A model generated the notes under the pieces. That model worked only from the letters and a program-made list of their open reading frames with translations. It made no database searches and was not told the DNA's origin. From Shimia sediminis (GTDB taxonomy: Bacteria; Pseudomonadota; Alphaproteobacteria; Rhodobacterales; Rhodobacteraceae), in the NCBI RefSeq assembly GCF_003990645.1, contig NZ_RYZK01000001.1, positions 806,001 through 870,000 of the forward strand: a stretch of DNA of 64,000 nucleotides, given 5' to 3'. Positions 26,144 to 34,394 of this stretch are shown here, piece after piece. The position numbers and the translations under genes were made by a program. The stretch's first letter is position 1. Each line of letters opens with the position of its first letter.

Positions 26144-27169
26144 ATGTCCCAGACCCAACACGCCTTGTCCCTGCCCTCTCAACGGCTGCCGGTTTACCGG
26201 GCCGAGCTTTTGCGGGTCACCGATGGCGCAAATCTGGGCGACACCCTGTCCTTTGCCGACGAACTGGTGCCGGATGACGTTTACGAGCTGACCTTTGGCG
26301 CCATGCTGCAAAGCCTGTCGATCCATGTCGGGGAAAAAGACGCCTATCATGTCAGCCCCGAGAGCCTGCTTGGCCACCCCGGCGCCAGGCTTGTTGCTGA
26401 CAGCGTTCTGACGGTCATGCCACCCACAGGCGAAACCATTGAAATCCTCGTTCTGGTCGAAGTCGACACAGAGGGCCACGTGGTCCAGATCTATGCCGCG
26501 CCGCTCAGCCCGATCAGTGAAAAGCTGCCCTATTCCCTTGTGGGCATTGACAAAAATGCGGCCCGCCTGCGCATGGCCCAGATGGCCTGTGTCAGCTTCA
26601 CCCGCGGCACCCGCATCACGCTTGCCACCGGCGAACAGCGGGCGGTGGAACACCTGCAGGCAGGCGACCGCGTACTGACACGTGATGATGGCCCCCAGGA
26701 AATCCGCTGGATCGGCCACCTGACCATGCGGGCCTCGGGCGAATTTGCCCCGATCCGCATCAAGGCCGGCACCCTCAACAACGCGGGCGACCTCACCGTC
26801 AGCCCCGATCACCGCCTGTTCATCTACCAGCGCCACGACCACATTGGCGCGGGCCGCTCGGAACTGCTCGTCCGGGCGCGCCACCTTGTCAACGGCGAGA
26901 CTGTCAAAGTCGCCGAGGGCGGCTATGTCGACTATTTCCAGCTGTTGTTCGACACCCACCAGATCATCTTTGCCGAAGGCATCTCGGCCGAAACCATGCA
27001 GGCCGACCAACGCACACGGCCGGTGTTGCCCGAGGACGTCAAACAAGAGCTTGCGCGCCCGAAACAAGGCCACAACGCGCCCCCGCGCCACCAGGCCTAC
27101 GAGGTCAATGAAACCCTGCTCGACCGCCCGGACGCGGTTGAACTGCTGCGTCGCGCCTCGTCCAAGTAA
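26144..27169 (+). CDS. Hint-domain protein
   Basis: 341 residues. An N-terminal 145-residue region is unrecognised; from Cys at residue 149 (MACVSFTRGTRI) a Hedgehog/intein (Hint) domain runs to about 300, with GEQRAVEHLQAGDRVLTRDDGPQEIRWIG and the block LTVSPDHRLF carrying the conserved His. Hint domains cleave or splice themselves from the N-terminal flank, but in these proteobacterial proteins the role is mostly unknown. The C-terminus is charged. Diverges from the SDR/AlkD pair; prfC is downstream. Confidence 0.75.
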   Translation: MSQTQHALSLPSQRLPVYRAELLRVTDGANLGDTLSFADELVPDDVYELTFGAMLQSLSIHVGEKDAYHVSPESLLGHPGARLVADSVLTVMPPTGETIEILVLVEVDTEGHVVQIYAAPLSPISEKLPYSLVGIDKNAARLRMAQMACVSFTRGTRITLATGEQRAVEHLQAGDRVLTRDDGPQEIRWIGHLTMRASGEFAPIRIKAGTLNNAGDLTVSPDHRLFIYQRHDHIGAGRSELLVRARHLVNGETVKVAEGGYVDYFQLLFDTHQIIFAEGISAETMQADQRTRPVLPEDVKQELARPKQGHNAPPRHQAYEVNETLLDRPDAVELLRRASSK

Positions 27170-27183
27170 TCCCTGCTTCTTTT

Positions 27184-27240
27184 GGCCAAAAATATCCCGG
27201 GGTGAATTGGCCCTTCAGGGCCAAGAGGGGCTGGCCCCTC
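27184..27240. repeat. Double hairpin repeat (CTGG-loop family), copy 1
   Basis: Two stems follow each other: TTGGCCCT/AGGGCCAA (27207-27214 with 27217-27224, 2-base loop) and GAGGGG/CCCCTC (27225-27230 with 27235-27240, loop CTGG). They are preceded by AAATATCCCGGGG. A related AAATACTCCGGGGG block with a CTGG-loop hairpin occurs at 59350-59382. It lies between the Hint gene and prfC. Confidence 0.75.
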
Positions 27241-27290
27241 CGACCCATCTCAGTATTGCGCCCGGGCCGCGGCCCGACTATATGGCCCAC

Positions 27291-28898
27291 ATGTTAGACG
27301 TGACCCCAAACCGCCCTGATCTGCCGCCGGAAATTGCCCGTCGCCGCACTTTTGCGATCATTTCGCACCCGGACGCCGGCAAGACGACGCTGACCGAGAA
27401 ATTCCTCCTCTATGGCGGCGCCATCCAGATGGCCGGACAGGTGCGCGCCAAGGGCGAAGCCCGGCGTACGCGCTCGGACTTCATGCAGATGGAAAAAGAT
27501 CGCGGAATTTCGGTCTCGGCCTCGGCCATGTCCTTTGATTTTGGCCCCTACCGCTACAACCTGGTCGACACGCCCGGCCACTCGGACTTTTCCGAAGACA
27601 CCTATCGCACGCTCACCGCCGTGGACGCTGCCGTGATGGTGATCGACGGCGCCAAGGGCGTTGAGAGCCAGACCCAGAAGCTGTTCGAGGTTTGCCGCCT
27701 GCGCGACCTGCCGATCCTGACCTTCTGTAACAAGATGGACCGCGAAAGCCGCGATACCTTTGAAATCATCGACGAGATTCAGGAAAACCTCGCCATCGAC
27801 GTCACACCCGCCTCCTGGCCGATTGGCGTGGGGCGCGAGTTCATGGGGTGTTACGACCTTCTGAACGACCGGCTCGAGCTGATGGATCGCGCCGACCGTA
27901 ACGTGATCTCGGAATCTATTGAAATCAAAGGCCTGGACGACCCCAAGCTGGCCGAACACGTACCCGCCCACCTGCTCGAGCAATTCCTGGAAGAGGTCGA
28001 AATGGCACGCGAGCTGCTGCCCAAACTCGACCCCCAGGCGGTGCTCGAAGGGCATATGACACCGATCTGGTTCGGCTCGGCCATCAACTCGTTTGGTGTG
28101 CAGGAACTGATGACCGGGATCGGCGACTTTGGCCCGGAACCCCAAGTCCAAAGCGCACAACCGCGCAAGATCGCCCCGGAGGAAACAAAAGTTTCGGGTT
28201 TCGTGTTCAAGGTTCAGGCCAACATGGACCCGAAACACCGTGACCGCGTCGCCTTTGTGCGCATGGCCTCGGGCCATTTCAAACGCGGCATGAAACTGAC
28301 CCACGTGCGCTCGAAAAAACCGATGGCGATCTCCAACCCGGTGCTGTTCCTCGCCTCTGATCGCGAACTGGCCGAAGAGGCCTGGGCAGGCGACATCATC
28401 GGCATCCCGAACCACGGTCAGCTGCGCATCGGCGATACCCTCACCGAAGGCGAAGCCTTGCGCGTCACCGGCATCCCCTCGTTTGCGCCGGAACTGTTGC
28501 AAGGCATTCGCGCAGGCGACCCGATGAAGGCCAAGCATCTGGAAAAAGCCCTGATGCAGTTCGCCGAGGAAGGCGCTGCCAAGGTCTTCAAACCGATGAT
28601 CGGGTCCGGCTTTATCGTCGGCGTTGTCGGCCAGTTGCAATTCGAAGTGCTCGCCAGCCGGATTGAGATGGAGTACGGCCTGCCGGTGCGCTTTGAGCAA
28701 AGCCAGTTCACCAGCGCACGCTGGGTGAGCGGCAGCCAACAAGCGGTTGATAAGTTTGTAAATTCCAACAAACAACATATCTCCTACGACCATGACGGAG
28801 ACGTGGTTTACCTGACCCGTCTGCAATGGGATATCGACCGTGTTGACCGGGATTATCCCGACGTCAAACTGACCGCGACCAAGGAAATGATGGTCTGA
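27291..28898 (+). CDS. prfC: Peptide chain release factor 3
   Basis: GTPase that recycles RF1/RF2 from the ribosome after termination. The GTP-binding motifs HPDAGKTT, DTPGH and NKMD are present, along with the RF3-typical RTRSDFMQMEKDRGISVS. From ATG 27291 the product is 535 residues, the usual size; ATG 27282 would add three. A longer open frame extends far upstream but runs antisense-like through the Hint gene and is not used. Intact. Confidence 0.95.
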   Translation: MLDVTPNRPDLPPEIARRRTFAIISHPDAGKTTLTEKFLLYGGAIQMAGQVRAKGEARRTRSDFMQMEKDRGISVSASAMSFDFGPYRYNLVDTPGHSDFSEDTYRTLTAVDAAVMVIDGAKGVESQTQKLFEVCRLRDLPILTFCNKMDRESRDTFEIIDEIQENLAIDVTPASWPIGVGREFMGCYDLLNDRLELMDRADRNVISESIEIKGLDDPKLAEHVPAHLLEQFLEEVEMARELLPKLDPQAVLEGHMTPIWFGSAINSFGVQELMTGIGDFGPEPQVQSAQPRKIAPEETKVSGFVFKVQANMDPKHRDRVAFVRMASGHFKRGMKLTHVRSKKPMAISNPVLFLASDRELAEEAWAGDIIGIPNHGQLRIGDTLTEGEALRVTGIPSFAPELLQGIRAGDPMKAKHLEKALMQFAEEGAAKVFKPMIGSGFIVGVVGQLQFEVLASRIEMEYGLPVRFEQSQFTSARWVSGSQQAVDKFVNSNKQHISYDHDGDVVYLTRLQWDIDRVDRDYPDVKLTATKEMMV

Positions 28899-28909
28899 GC
28901 CAAAGGGCG

Positions 28910-28936
28910 ATTGCGCGGGCCTTTGCCCCGTGCAAT
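28910..28936. other. Stem-loop just upstream of the unknown gene
   Basis: ATTGCGCGGG (28910-28919) can pair with CCCGTGCAAT (28927-28936) over ten positions with one G-U pair, leaving a 7-base loop. It lies after the prfC stop and ends 8 bases before the next start codon, so it could mask the ribosome-binding site or mark the prfC 3' end. No T-tract. Confidence 0.45.
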
Positions 28937-28944
28937 CATGCCCC

Positions 28945-29706
28945 ATGTCGAGCGAAGATCTGACCTACCCAAGCGGCCTGCAAGAGCTGAGTGAACGCCA
29001 CAATTCCCGCCGGAAACCGTTTGATTTCGGCGAGGAATCCTTGCCTGCGCTCGACATTGATCTGACCGGTCTGAGGGATCGGATTGTCCCCGCTTCGGCC
29101 ACGACACGACAAAAGGGCGAACCGCTTCGGGGCACCCATTGGATGCGCAAGCGCCGCAAGATTGCCGAAGAGTTTGTGGGCAATTCCGAACTGGCCTACC
29201 TGAACGCGCTTTTGATCTCAAACCTGCGCAAGACCGATGCACCGCCCCAGACCGCCCCCTTGTTCCTGCGTCTTTGGGCCGAAGAACACGAACACCTGAT
29301 CGCCGCGCTGGACCTGCGCTGGAAAGTCTCGTCCATCATGACCTTTGCCGACCACGGCGCCACCGATGTTCAGCGCCAGGTGGGTCAGGCCATGCGCATG
29401 CTCTTTGCCATGATGAAACTCTATGAATTCGAACGGCTTTACAGCGGCTTTAAACCCAGAAAACTCTTTGGCCTTGGCAATCGCAAACGGGCGGCCCTTC
29501 CCATGCAAATGGAAAAGTTTTCGCTCACCAATGGCGGGCTGGATGCCAACACCCTGGCCCCTGTCTGGGAACTGGCGCTGACGGACCGGGGCATTGCACC
29601 CCTGGCCAATCACCTCTTCGAAGAGCTGAACCGCGACGATGGCACCATCTTTCGCCGCCTGCGCCGCATGCGTGATGAGCTGACCGAGAAAAGAGCCGGG
29701 AAATGA
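28945..29706 (+). CDS. Unknown cytosolic protein coupled to a glycosyltransferase
   Basis: 253 residues, no signal peptide or membrane helix. Sequence is rich in Arg, Lys and Leu, with THWMRKRRKIAEEFVGN and FERLYSGFKPRKLFGLGNRKRAALPMQMEKF as the most distinctive parts; I recognise no family. Predicted mostly helical. Its stop overlaps the glycosyltransferase start (ATGA), suggesting a shared role in making or controlling a surface glycan. ATG 28945 is preferred to GTG 28930. Confidence 0.7.
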   Translation: MSSEDLTYPSGLQELSERHNSRRKPFDFGEESLPALDIDLTGLRDRIVPASATTRQKGEPLRGTHWMRKRRKIAEEFVGNSELAYLNALLISNLRKTDAPPQTAPLFLRLWAEEHEHLIAALDLRWKVSSIMTFADHGATDVQRQVGQAMRMLFAMMKLYEFERLYSGFKPRKLFGLGNRKRAALPMQMEKFSLTNGGLDANTLAPVWELALTDRGIAPLANHLFEELNRDDGTIFRRLRRMRDELTEKRAGK

Positions 29707-30665
29707 CCCGCTGGGGCGTGGTCGCAACCATCAAGGCACCGCCGCGCGAGGTCCTGAACTTTGTCGCCTATCATCTCGAGCTTGGCGCCGATCACCTGTT
29801 CATCTACCTCGACAACCAAAACCCCACGGCCCAGGCCGCGCTCGACGCGCACCCGCAAGTCACCGTCACCCGCACCGATGGGGCCTACTGGCGCGCCAGT
29901 GGCATCAAGAAACCGGTCAAACACCAACCTCGCCAAACCTATAACGCCACCCACGCCTATCAGATGGCGACAGATCTCGATTGGCTTGTGCACATCGACG
30001 TGGATGAGTTTCTGTGCCCGGCCGACCTCTCTGTCAGCGCGCTGCTGGACACCCTGCCCCCAGACATGGCCTGTGCCCGCGTGCGCCCTGCCGAGGCCCT
30101 GGCCACGGATGGCATCGCAGGGCTGGACCCTGACGCAACCTATTGCAAGGCTTGGATCAGGAACCAGGGCGACATGCGCAGGATCGAGGCCGATCTCTAC
30201 CCGGATTTTGGTGGATACTTCCGGGCCGGCTTTGTCAGCCACACGGTTGGCAAGATCTTTTTGCGCACCGGCCTCGGCCCGCTCGAGTTCCGCATTCACC
30301 GTGCCATGGTCGAGGGTGAGGAAATCACCCCCCGTACCGTGCTGGACGGCATCGACCTCTGCCACCGTCACATTGCCGACTGGGACGCATGGCAAAAGGT
30401 TTTCGACTTCCGCATGGACCGTGGATCGTACCGCGAGGGTCTCAAGGCCTCGCGCTCGGGCGAACCCGGCGGCATGACCATCAACGAGGTGTTCACATTC
30501 CTGCTGCAGGATGGTGGCCAAGAAGGGCTGCGCCGGTTTTATGAAGAGGTCTGCCTCGCCCGTCCGGCCCTGTTGCAAAAACTCGAGGCGCACGGCCTGC
30601 TCCGGGTGTTCCACCTCGACCTTGCTCGCAAGCGCAAAAAGCACTTTCAGAACTGGCGTCGATAA
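29703..30665 (+). CDS. Glycosyltransferase family 2-like protein
   Basis: 320 residues. The GT-A fold donor site DVDEF lies in DWLVHIDVDEFL near residue 98, and NFVAYHLELGADHLFIYLDN at the start is typical of the GT2/GT92-like (Glyco_tranf_2_4) group. Transfers a sugar to an unknown acceptor, probably a surface polysaccharide. The C-terminus is basic (RKRKKHFQNWRR). Overlaps the preceding unknown gene by 4 bp. Confidence 0.75.
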   Translation: MTRWGVVATIKAPPREVLNFVAYHLELGADHLFIYLDNQNPTAQAALDAHPQVTVTRTDGAYWRASGIKKPVKHQPRQTYNATHAYQMATDLDWLVHIDVDEFLCPADLSVSALLDTLPPDMACARVRPAEALATDGIAGLDPDATYCKAWIRNQGDMRRIEADLYPDFGGYFRAGFVSHTVGKIFLRTGLGPLEFRIHRAMVEGEEITPRTVLDGIDLCHRHIADWDAWQKVFDFRMDRGSYREGLKASRSGEPGGMTINEVFTFLLQDGGQEGLRRFYEEVCLARPALLQKLEAHGLLRVFHLDLARKRKKHFQNWRR

Positions 30666-30757
30666 GCGGTAGGATGCCCGCAATTGTCACCGGTTGTTCC
30701 AAAAGTGTCTCAGTGTTTCGCAAATCGGGACAATCCGCCTGCGTTTCCGGGCTTTGA

Positions 30758-30786
30758 TTGACCACCCCGTGGTTTTTCGCTACACA
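30758..30786 (+). promoter_or_regulatory. Candidate promoter of the DEAD-box helicase gene
   Basis: TTGACC (30758-30763) and TACACA (30781-30786) are separated by exactly 17 bp. Transcription would start near 30793 and give a leader of about 90 bases that can fold into several GC-rich stems, the last one (GTGTCCG with CGG..ACAC) ending next to the start codon. This would suit temperature-dependent control, but nothing here proves it. Confidence 0.45.
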
Positions 30787-30883
30787 GCGCCAGTGGGTCG
30801 TAATTGCGGCAAACCGCGGGGCCGAACGGGCCCGACCCCACCATACGCTACGGGCCGGATGTGTCCGTAAACCACGGATACAC

Positions 30884-32281
30884 ATGACAAAATTTTCCGA
30901 TTTGAACCTTAACCCCAAGGTGATGAAAGCCATCATCGAGGCGGGATACGAAACGCCAACCCCTATTCAGGCGGGCGCGATTCCCCCGGCACTGGAAGGC
31001 AAGGACGTCTTGGGCATCGCCCAGACCGGCACCGGCAAAACCGCCAGCTTTACGCTGCCCATGCTGTCACTGCTCGCCCGCGGACGGGCCCGCGCACGGA
31101 TGCCACGCAGCCTCGTGCTCTGTCCGACCCGCGAACTGGCGGCACAGGTGGCCGAGAACTTCGACACCTATTCCAAGCACCTGAAACTGACCAAGGCGCT
31201 GCTGATTGGCGGCGTGTCGTTCAAGGAACAGGACAAGCTCATCGACAAAGGCGTCGACGTGCTGATCGCCACCCCCGGCCGTCTGCTCGACCATTTCGAA
31301 CGTGGCAAGCTGTTGCTGACCGGCGTTCAGGTAATGGTGGTGGACGAAGCTGACCGTATGCTCGACATGGGCTTCATTCCCGACATCGAACGCATCTTCT
31401 CGCTGACACCTTTCACCCGCCAGACGCTGTTCTTCTCGGCCACCATGGCACCCGAGATTGAGCGTATCACCAACACCTTCCTGTCGGCCCCGGCCCGCAT
31501 CGAAGTGGCTCGTCAGGCCACCGCGTCCGAGACCATCGAACAGGGCGTCGTGATGTTCAAAGCCTCGCGCCGCGACCGCGAAGGCAGCGAAAAACGCCGT
31601 GTCCTGCGCGCATTGATCGATAGCGAGGGCGAGGCCTGCACCAACGCCATCATCTTCTGCAACCGCAAGACGGATGTGGATATCTGCGCGAAATCGCTCA
31701 AGAAATACGGCTATGACGCGGCACCGATCCATGGCGATCTGGACCAGTCTCAGCGGACTCGCACTTTGGATTCCTTCCGCAATGGCGAATTGCGCATTCT
31801 GGTGGCCTCTGACGTTGCCGCCCGTGGGCTGGATGTGCCCAGCGTCAGCCACGTCTTTAACTTTGATGTCCCCGGCCATGCCGAAGACTACGTGCACCGC
31901 ATTGGCCGCACCGGTCGCGCGGGACGTGACGGCAAGGCCTTTACCATCTGCATTCCACGAGATGAGAAAGCCTTTGATGCGGTTGAAAAGCTGATCCAAA
32001 AAGAAATCCCTCGGGTTGAGAACCCGGCCAAATCTTCAGAACCCCGCAAATCGCGCAAGAAGCCCGAAGCAGAAGTCGAAGTCGAAGCCGCCCCGGTTCA
32101 GCCCAAAGTCGTTGAGGAAACACCAGCTGAAAGACCGGCCAAGGACACCTCAAAAGGCAAACCCCAACGCGGCCGCGGTCGTGGCCGTCAGGATCGGGGG
32201 CGTGACGACAAGGTTGTCGGCATGGGTGACCATCTACCCAGCTTCATTGCCCTCAGCTTTGACGAACGCCGCACCAGCTAA
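30884..32281 (+). CDS. DEAD-box ATP-dependent RNA helicase (RhlE-like)
   Basis: 465 residues. Helicase motifs in order: Q motif (TPIQAGAIPPAL), AQTGTGKT near residue 48, VVDEADRMLDMGF, FSATM and HRIGRTGRAG. A C-terminal low-complexity tail rich in Lys, Arg, Gly and Pro (KGKPQRGRGRGRQDRGRDD) would bind RNA. Unwinds structured RNA in ribosome assembly or mRNA decay; family members are often cold-induced. ATG 30884 begins the conserved MTKFSDL start. A GTAGGTCGGACA repeat follows the stop. Confidence 0.93.
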   Translation: MTKFSDLNLNPKVMKAIIEAGYETPTPIQAGAIPPALEGKDVLGIAQTGTGKTASFTLPMLSLLARGRARARMPRSLVLCPTRELAAQVAENFDTYSKHLKLTKALLIGGVSFKEQDKLIDKGVDVLIATPGRLLDHFERGKLLLTGVQVMVVDEADRMLDMGFIPDIERIFSLTPFTRQTLFFSATMAPEIERITNTFLSAPARIEVARQATASETIEQGVVMFKASRRDREGSEKRRVLRALIDSEGEACTNAIIFCNRKTDVDICAKSLKKYGYDAAPIHGDLDQSQRTRTLDSFRNGELRILVASDVAARGLDVPSVSHVFNFDVPGHAEDYVHRIGRTGRAGRDGKAFTICIPRDEKAFDAVEKLIQKEIPRVENPAKSSEPRKSRKKPEAEVEVEAAPVQPKVVEETPAERPAKDTSKGKPQRGRGRGRQDRGRDDKVVGMGDHLPSFIALSFDERRTS

Positions 32282-32296
32282 GCCAGGAATGACCTC

Positions 32297-32323
32297 GTAG
32301 GTCGGACAAATTGTCCGACCTAC
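32297..32323. repeat. GTAGGTCGGACA inverted repeat, copy 3
   Basis: The arms GTAGGTCGGACA (32297-32308) and TGTCCGACCTAC (32312-32323) are identical to the copies at 1385 and 8794, with a 3-base loop, 16 bp after the helicase stop. All three copies share position (just after a gene end) and arm sequence. Confidence 0.9.
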
Positions 32324-32329
32324 CCCGGC

Positions 32330-32640
32330 TCAATCATTGTAGTCATCGGCACGCAGCCCGGCGCGTTCAAGGTGCACGGGCAAAACCCGGCCATATAGCT
32401 GTCTGGTACGCTCCGGCGCGCCAACCCTGTAACCCTGTTCGGGTCTTCCACATGGGAAAAGATCGCAGCGTAGCCCCGCCTTGGCCCCTTCTGCCCTGGC
32501 CTGAGAAACCCTTTCTATACCGCGCAACCGCCACAGCCGAGATCGTCCCGCACCTGCGCCAGCACCGCATCACGCGCGGGGCCAGGCTGATGAATGGGAT
32601 AGCGATCCAGGTCGACCAGATCATTGGCGATATGAGACAT
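32330..32640 (-). pseudogene. Remnant of a phytanoyl-CoA-dioxygenase/BesD-HalD-like gene
   Basis: A strong ribosome-binding site (CAGGAGG) precedes an ATG at 32640 that opens MSHIANDLVDLDRYPIHQP and continues to GCAV, then an in-frame TAG, then KGFL. The expected reading is CAV-x-KGFL, so the stop looks like a nonsense mutation of a Leu codon. After that, a shift of frame restores a plausible ARAEGAKAGL and later RQLYGRVLPVHLERAGLRADDYND. The N-terminus resembles the non-haem iron oxygenase/halogenase group, and most of the middle is missing. Family inference is by eye and not certain. Confidence 0.5.
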
Positions 32641-32726
32641 GACGTCCTCCTGTGTCATGCCCCATGCCAGCGCGATTTCCGGCGATGTTCTACCGCGTTT
32701 TCTCCGACCTCAATGTCGCAAATGCA

Positions 32727-34394
32727 TCAGTTTAACCGGCTGATGATCACCGTAACCTCTGGTTTGCGCCCGATCTCATCAACGCATGTATTGCGGGCAA
32801 TCCGGCGCAGCTCCATCTCAAGCTTGTCATCATCAGACAGGGTTTTCTCTGCCGCCCGCCCCAGAAACTGCGTCAGATCCGCTTCCAGCACATCCACCAG
32901 CGGTGCATCACTGCGGCCCAACTCGGACAGACCTTTGACCTCGCACCAGGCATCCCCAAGCGGCTCGTCATCCTCGTCAAGGATCACCGTCACCACCACA
33001 TGCCCGTTCAGCGCCATGCGAATCCGGTCGCGGACAATGCCATCCAGCGCCCCGATCTGCACCGCTCCGTCCAGATAGGTGCGTCCGGTTTCAACAAACC
33101 CGCAGACCATCGGGGAGTCTCCGGTCAGGTCCACCATGGTGCCGTTCACTGCCACGAGCGACCCACGCCCGCGCGCCAGTGACAACTTGGCATGTTCGCG
33201 CAAATGACGATGCTCGCCGTGGTTCGGAATCACCATCGTCGGGTTCACGATATCCTGCAACCGCTCCAGATCAGGGCGGTTGGCATGCCCCGACACGTGA
33301 TAAAGCCCCGAGGCATCATCCACCACATCGACACCCATCTCCGAGAACTGATTCACGATGCGGATCACACCGCGTTCATTGCCCGGAATGGTCTTGGACG
33401 AGAACAGGAACAGGTCTCCCTCTTTCAACTCAATCCCGTTGTACTTGCCCCGTGCCAATTGCGCCGAGGCCGCCCGGCGTTCGCCTTGCGAACCAGTGAC
33501 CAGCAACATCAGGTTTTCACGCGGAATGGCGCGGGCATCCTCGGGGCTGACCACCTTGGGGAAGCTCTTCAGAACCCCCTCCTGGATCGCGGCCTCGATC
33601 ATGCGGCGCATCGCGCGGCCCATCAGGCAGATCGACCGCCCGGCACGTTCGCCCGCCTCGGCCAGGGTCTTCACCCGTGCCACGTTTGACGCAAAGGTGG
33701 TCGCGACCACCATGTTCGGTGCCTCGGTCACCAGTTTCTCAATCTCGGGCCCAACGCTTGCCTCAGAGCGCCCGGCATGGCGTGAAAACACATTGGTCGA
33801 GTCACAGATCAATGCCTTGATGCCACCCTTGGCGACACTGGCCCACAGTTTTTCATCAAAAGGTTCCCCCACCACCGGCGTCTCGTCCAGCTTGAAGTCG
33901 CCCGAATGGATCAACCGCCCCGCAGGCGTATCAATCACAAGCGCCGCACTTTCCGGGATCGAGTGGCTGACCGGCAGGAATCCAACCGAAAACGGCCCGG
34001 CCTTGGTGGTCTCTGGCCAGGTGCCAACGGTGGTGACAGTGGTCTCCGGCAGACCGCGATCCGCCATCTTGTGTCGCGCCAGGTTCGCCGTAAAGGCGCG
34101 GGCATAGACCGGCACGCCCAACTTTTCCCAATAATGCCCCACGGCACCGACATGGTCTTCATGCCCGTGGGTGATGAACACCGCTTCCAAACGATGCTTG
34201 TTCTCGGCCAGCCATCTGATGTCGGGAAAGATCAGATCAACACCGGGGCTGGTGTCCATATCCGAAAACGTCACGCCCAGATCCACGAGGATCAGCCGTT
34301 CTTTATCTTCGGGCCCATAGCCGTAGACATAGGCATTCATGCCAATTTCACCTGCGCCACCGAGGGGCAGGTAAATCAAACGCTCACTGCTCAA
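32727..34394 (-). CDS. rnj: Ribonuclease J
   Basis: Metallo-beta-lactamase/beta-CASP nuclease with 5'-exo and endo activity on RNA. The zinc motif is THGHEDHVGAVGHY near residue 76, followed by the beta-CASP region and the C-terminal RNase J domain. 555 residues, normal length. The start overlaps the coaX stop by 4 bp. Sits at the downstream end of the nuo transcript (after birA and coaX), possibly with its own promoter. Confidence 0.94.
   Translation of the reverse strand: MSSERLIYLPLGGAGEIGMNAYVYGYGPEDKERLILVDLGVTFSDMDTSPGVDLIFPDIRWLAENKHRLEAVFITHGHEDHVGAVGHYWEKLGVPVYARAFTANLARHKMADRGLPETTVTTVGTWPETTKAGPFSVGFLPVSHSIPESAALVIDTPAGRLIHSGDFKLDETPVVGEPFDEKLWASVAKGGIKALICDSTNVFSRHAGRSEASVGPEIEKLVTEAPNMVVATTFASNVARVKTLAEAGERAGRSICLMGRAMRRMIEAAIQEGVLKSFPKVVSPEDARAIPRENLMLLVTGSQGERRAASAQLARGKYNGIELKEGDLFLFSSKTIPGNERGVIRIVNQFSEMGVDVVDDASGLYHVSGHANRPDLERLQDIVNPTMVIPNHGEHRHLREHAKLSLARGRGSLVAVNGTMVDLTGDSPMVCGFVETGRTYLDGAVQIGALDGIVRDRIRMALNGHVVVTVILDEDDEPLGDAWCEVKGLSELGRSDAPLVDVLEADLTQFLGRAAEKTLSDDDKLEMELRRIARNTCVDEIGRKPEVTVIISRLN

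Larger units (their letters stand above)
32282..32726. other. Region without an intact gene after the DEAD-box helicase
   Basis: These 445 bases hold the third GTAGGTCGGACA hairpin (32297-32323) and an apparent decayed reading frame on the minus strand (32330-32640). The remaining bases 32641-32726, between that frame and the rnj stop, contain its strong CAGGAGG ribosome-binding site and nothing else I can interpret. Confidence 0.6.

Noticed and set aside
27294-28946. Minus-strand open frame opposite prfC
   Set aside because: prfC on the plus strand carries all GTPase motifs; the opposite frame has no domain and runs through both flanks of prfC.
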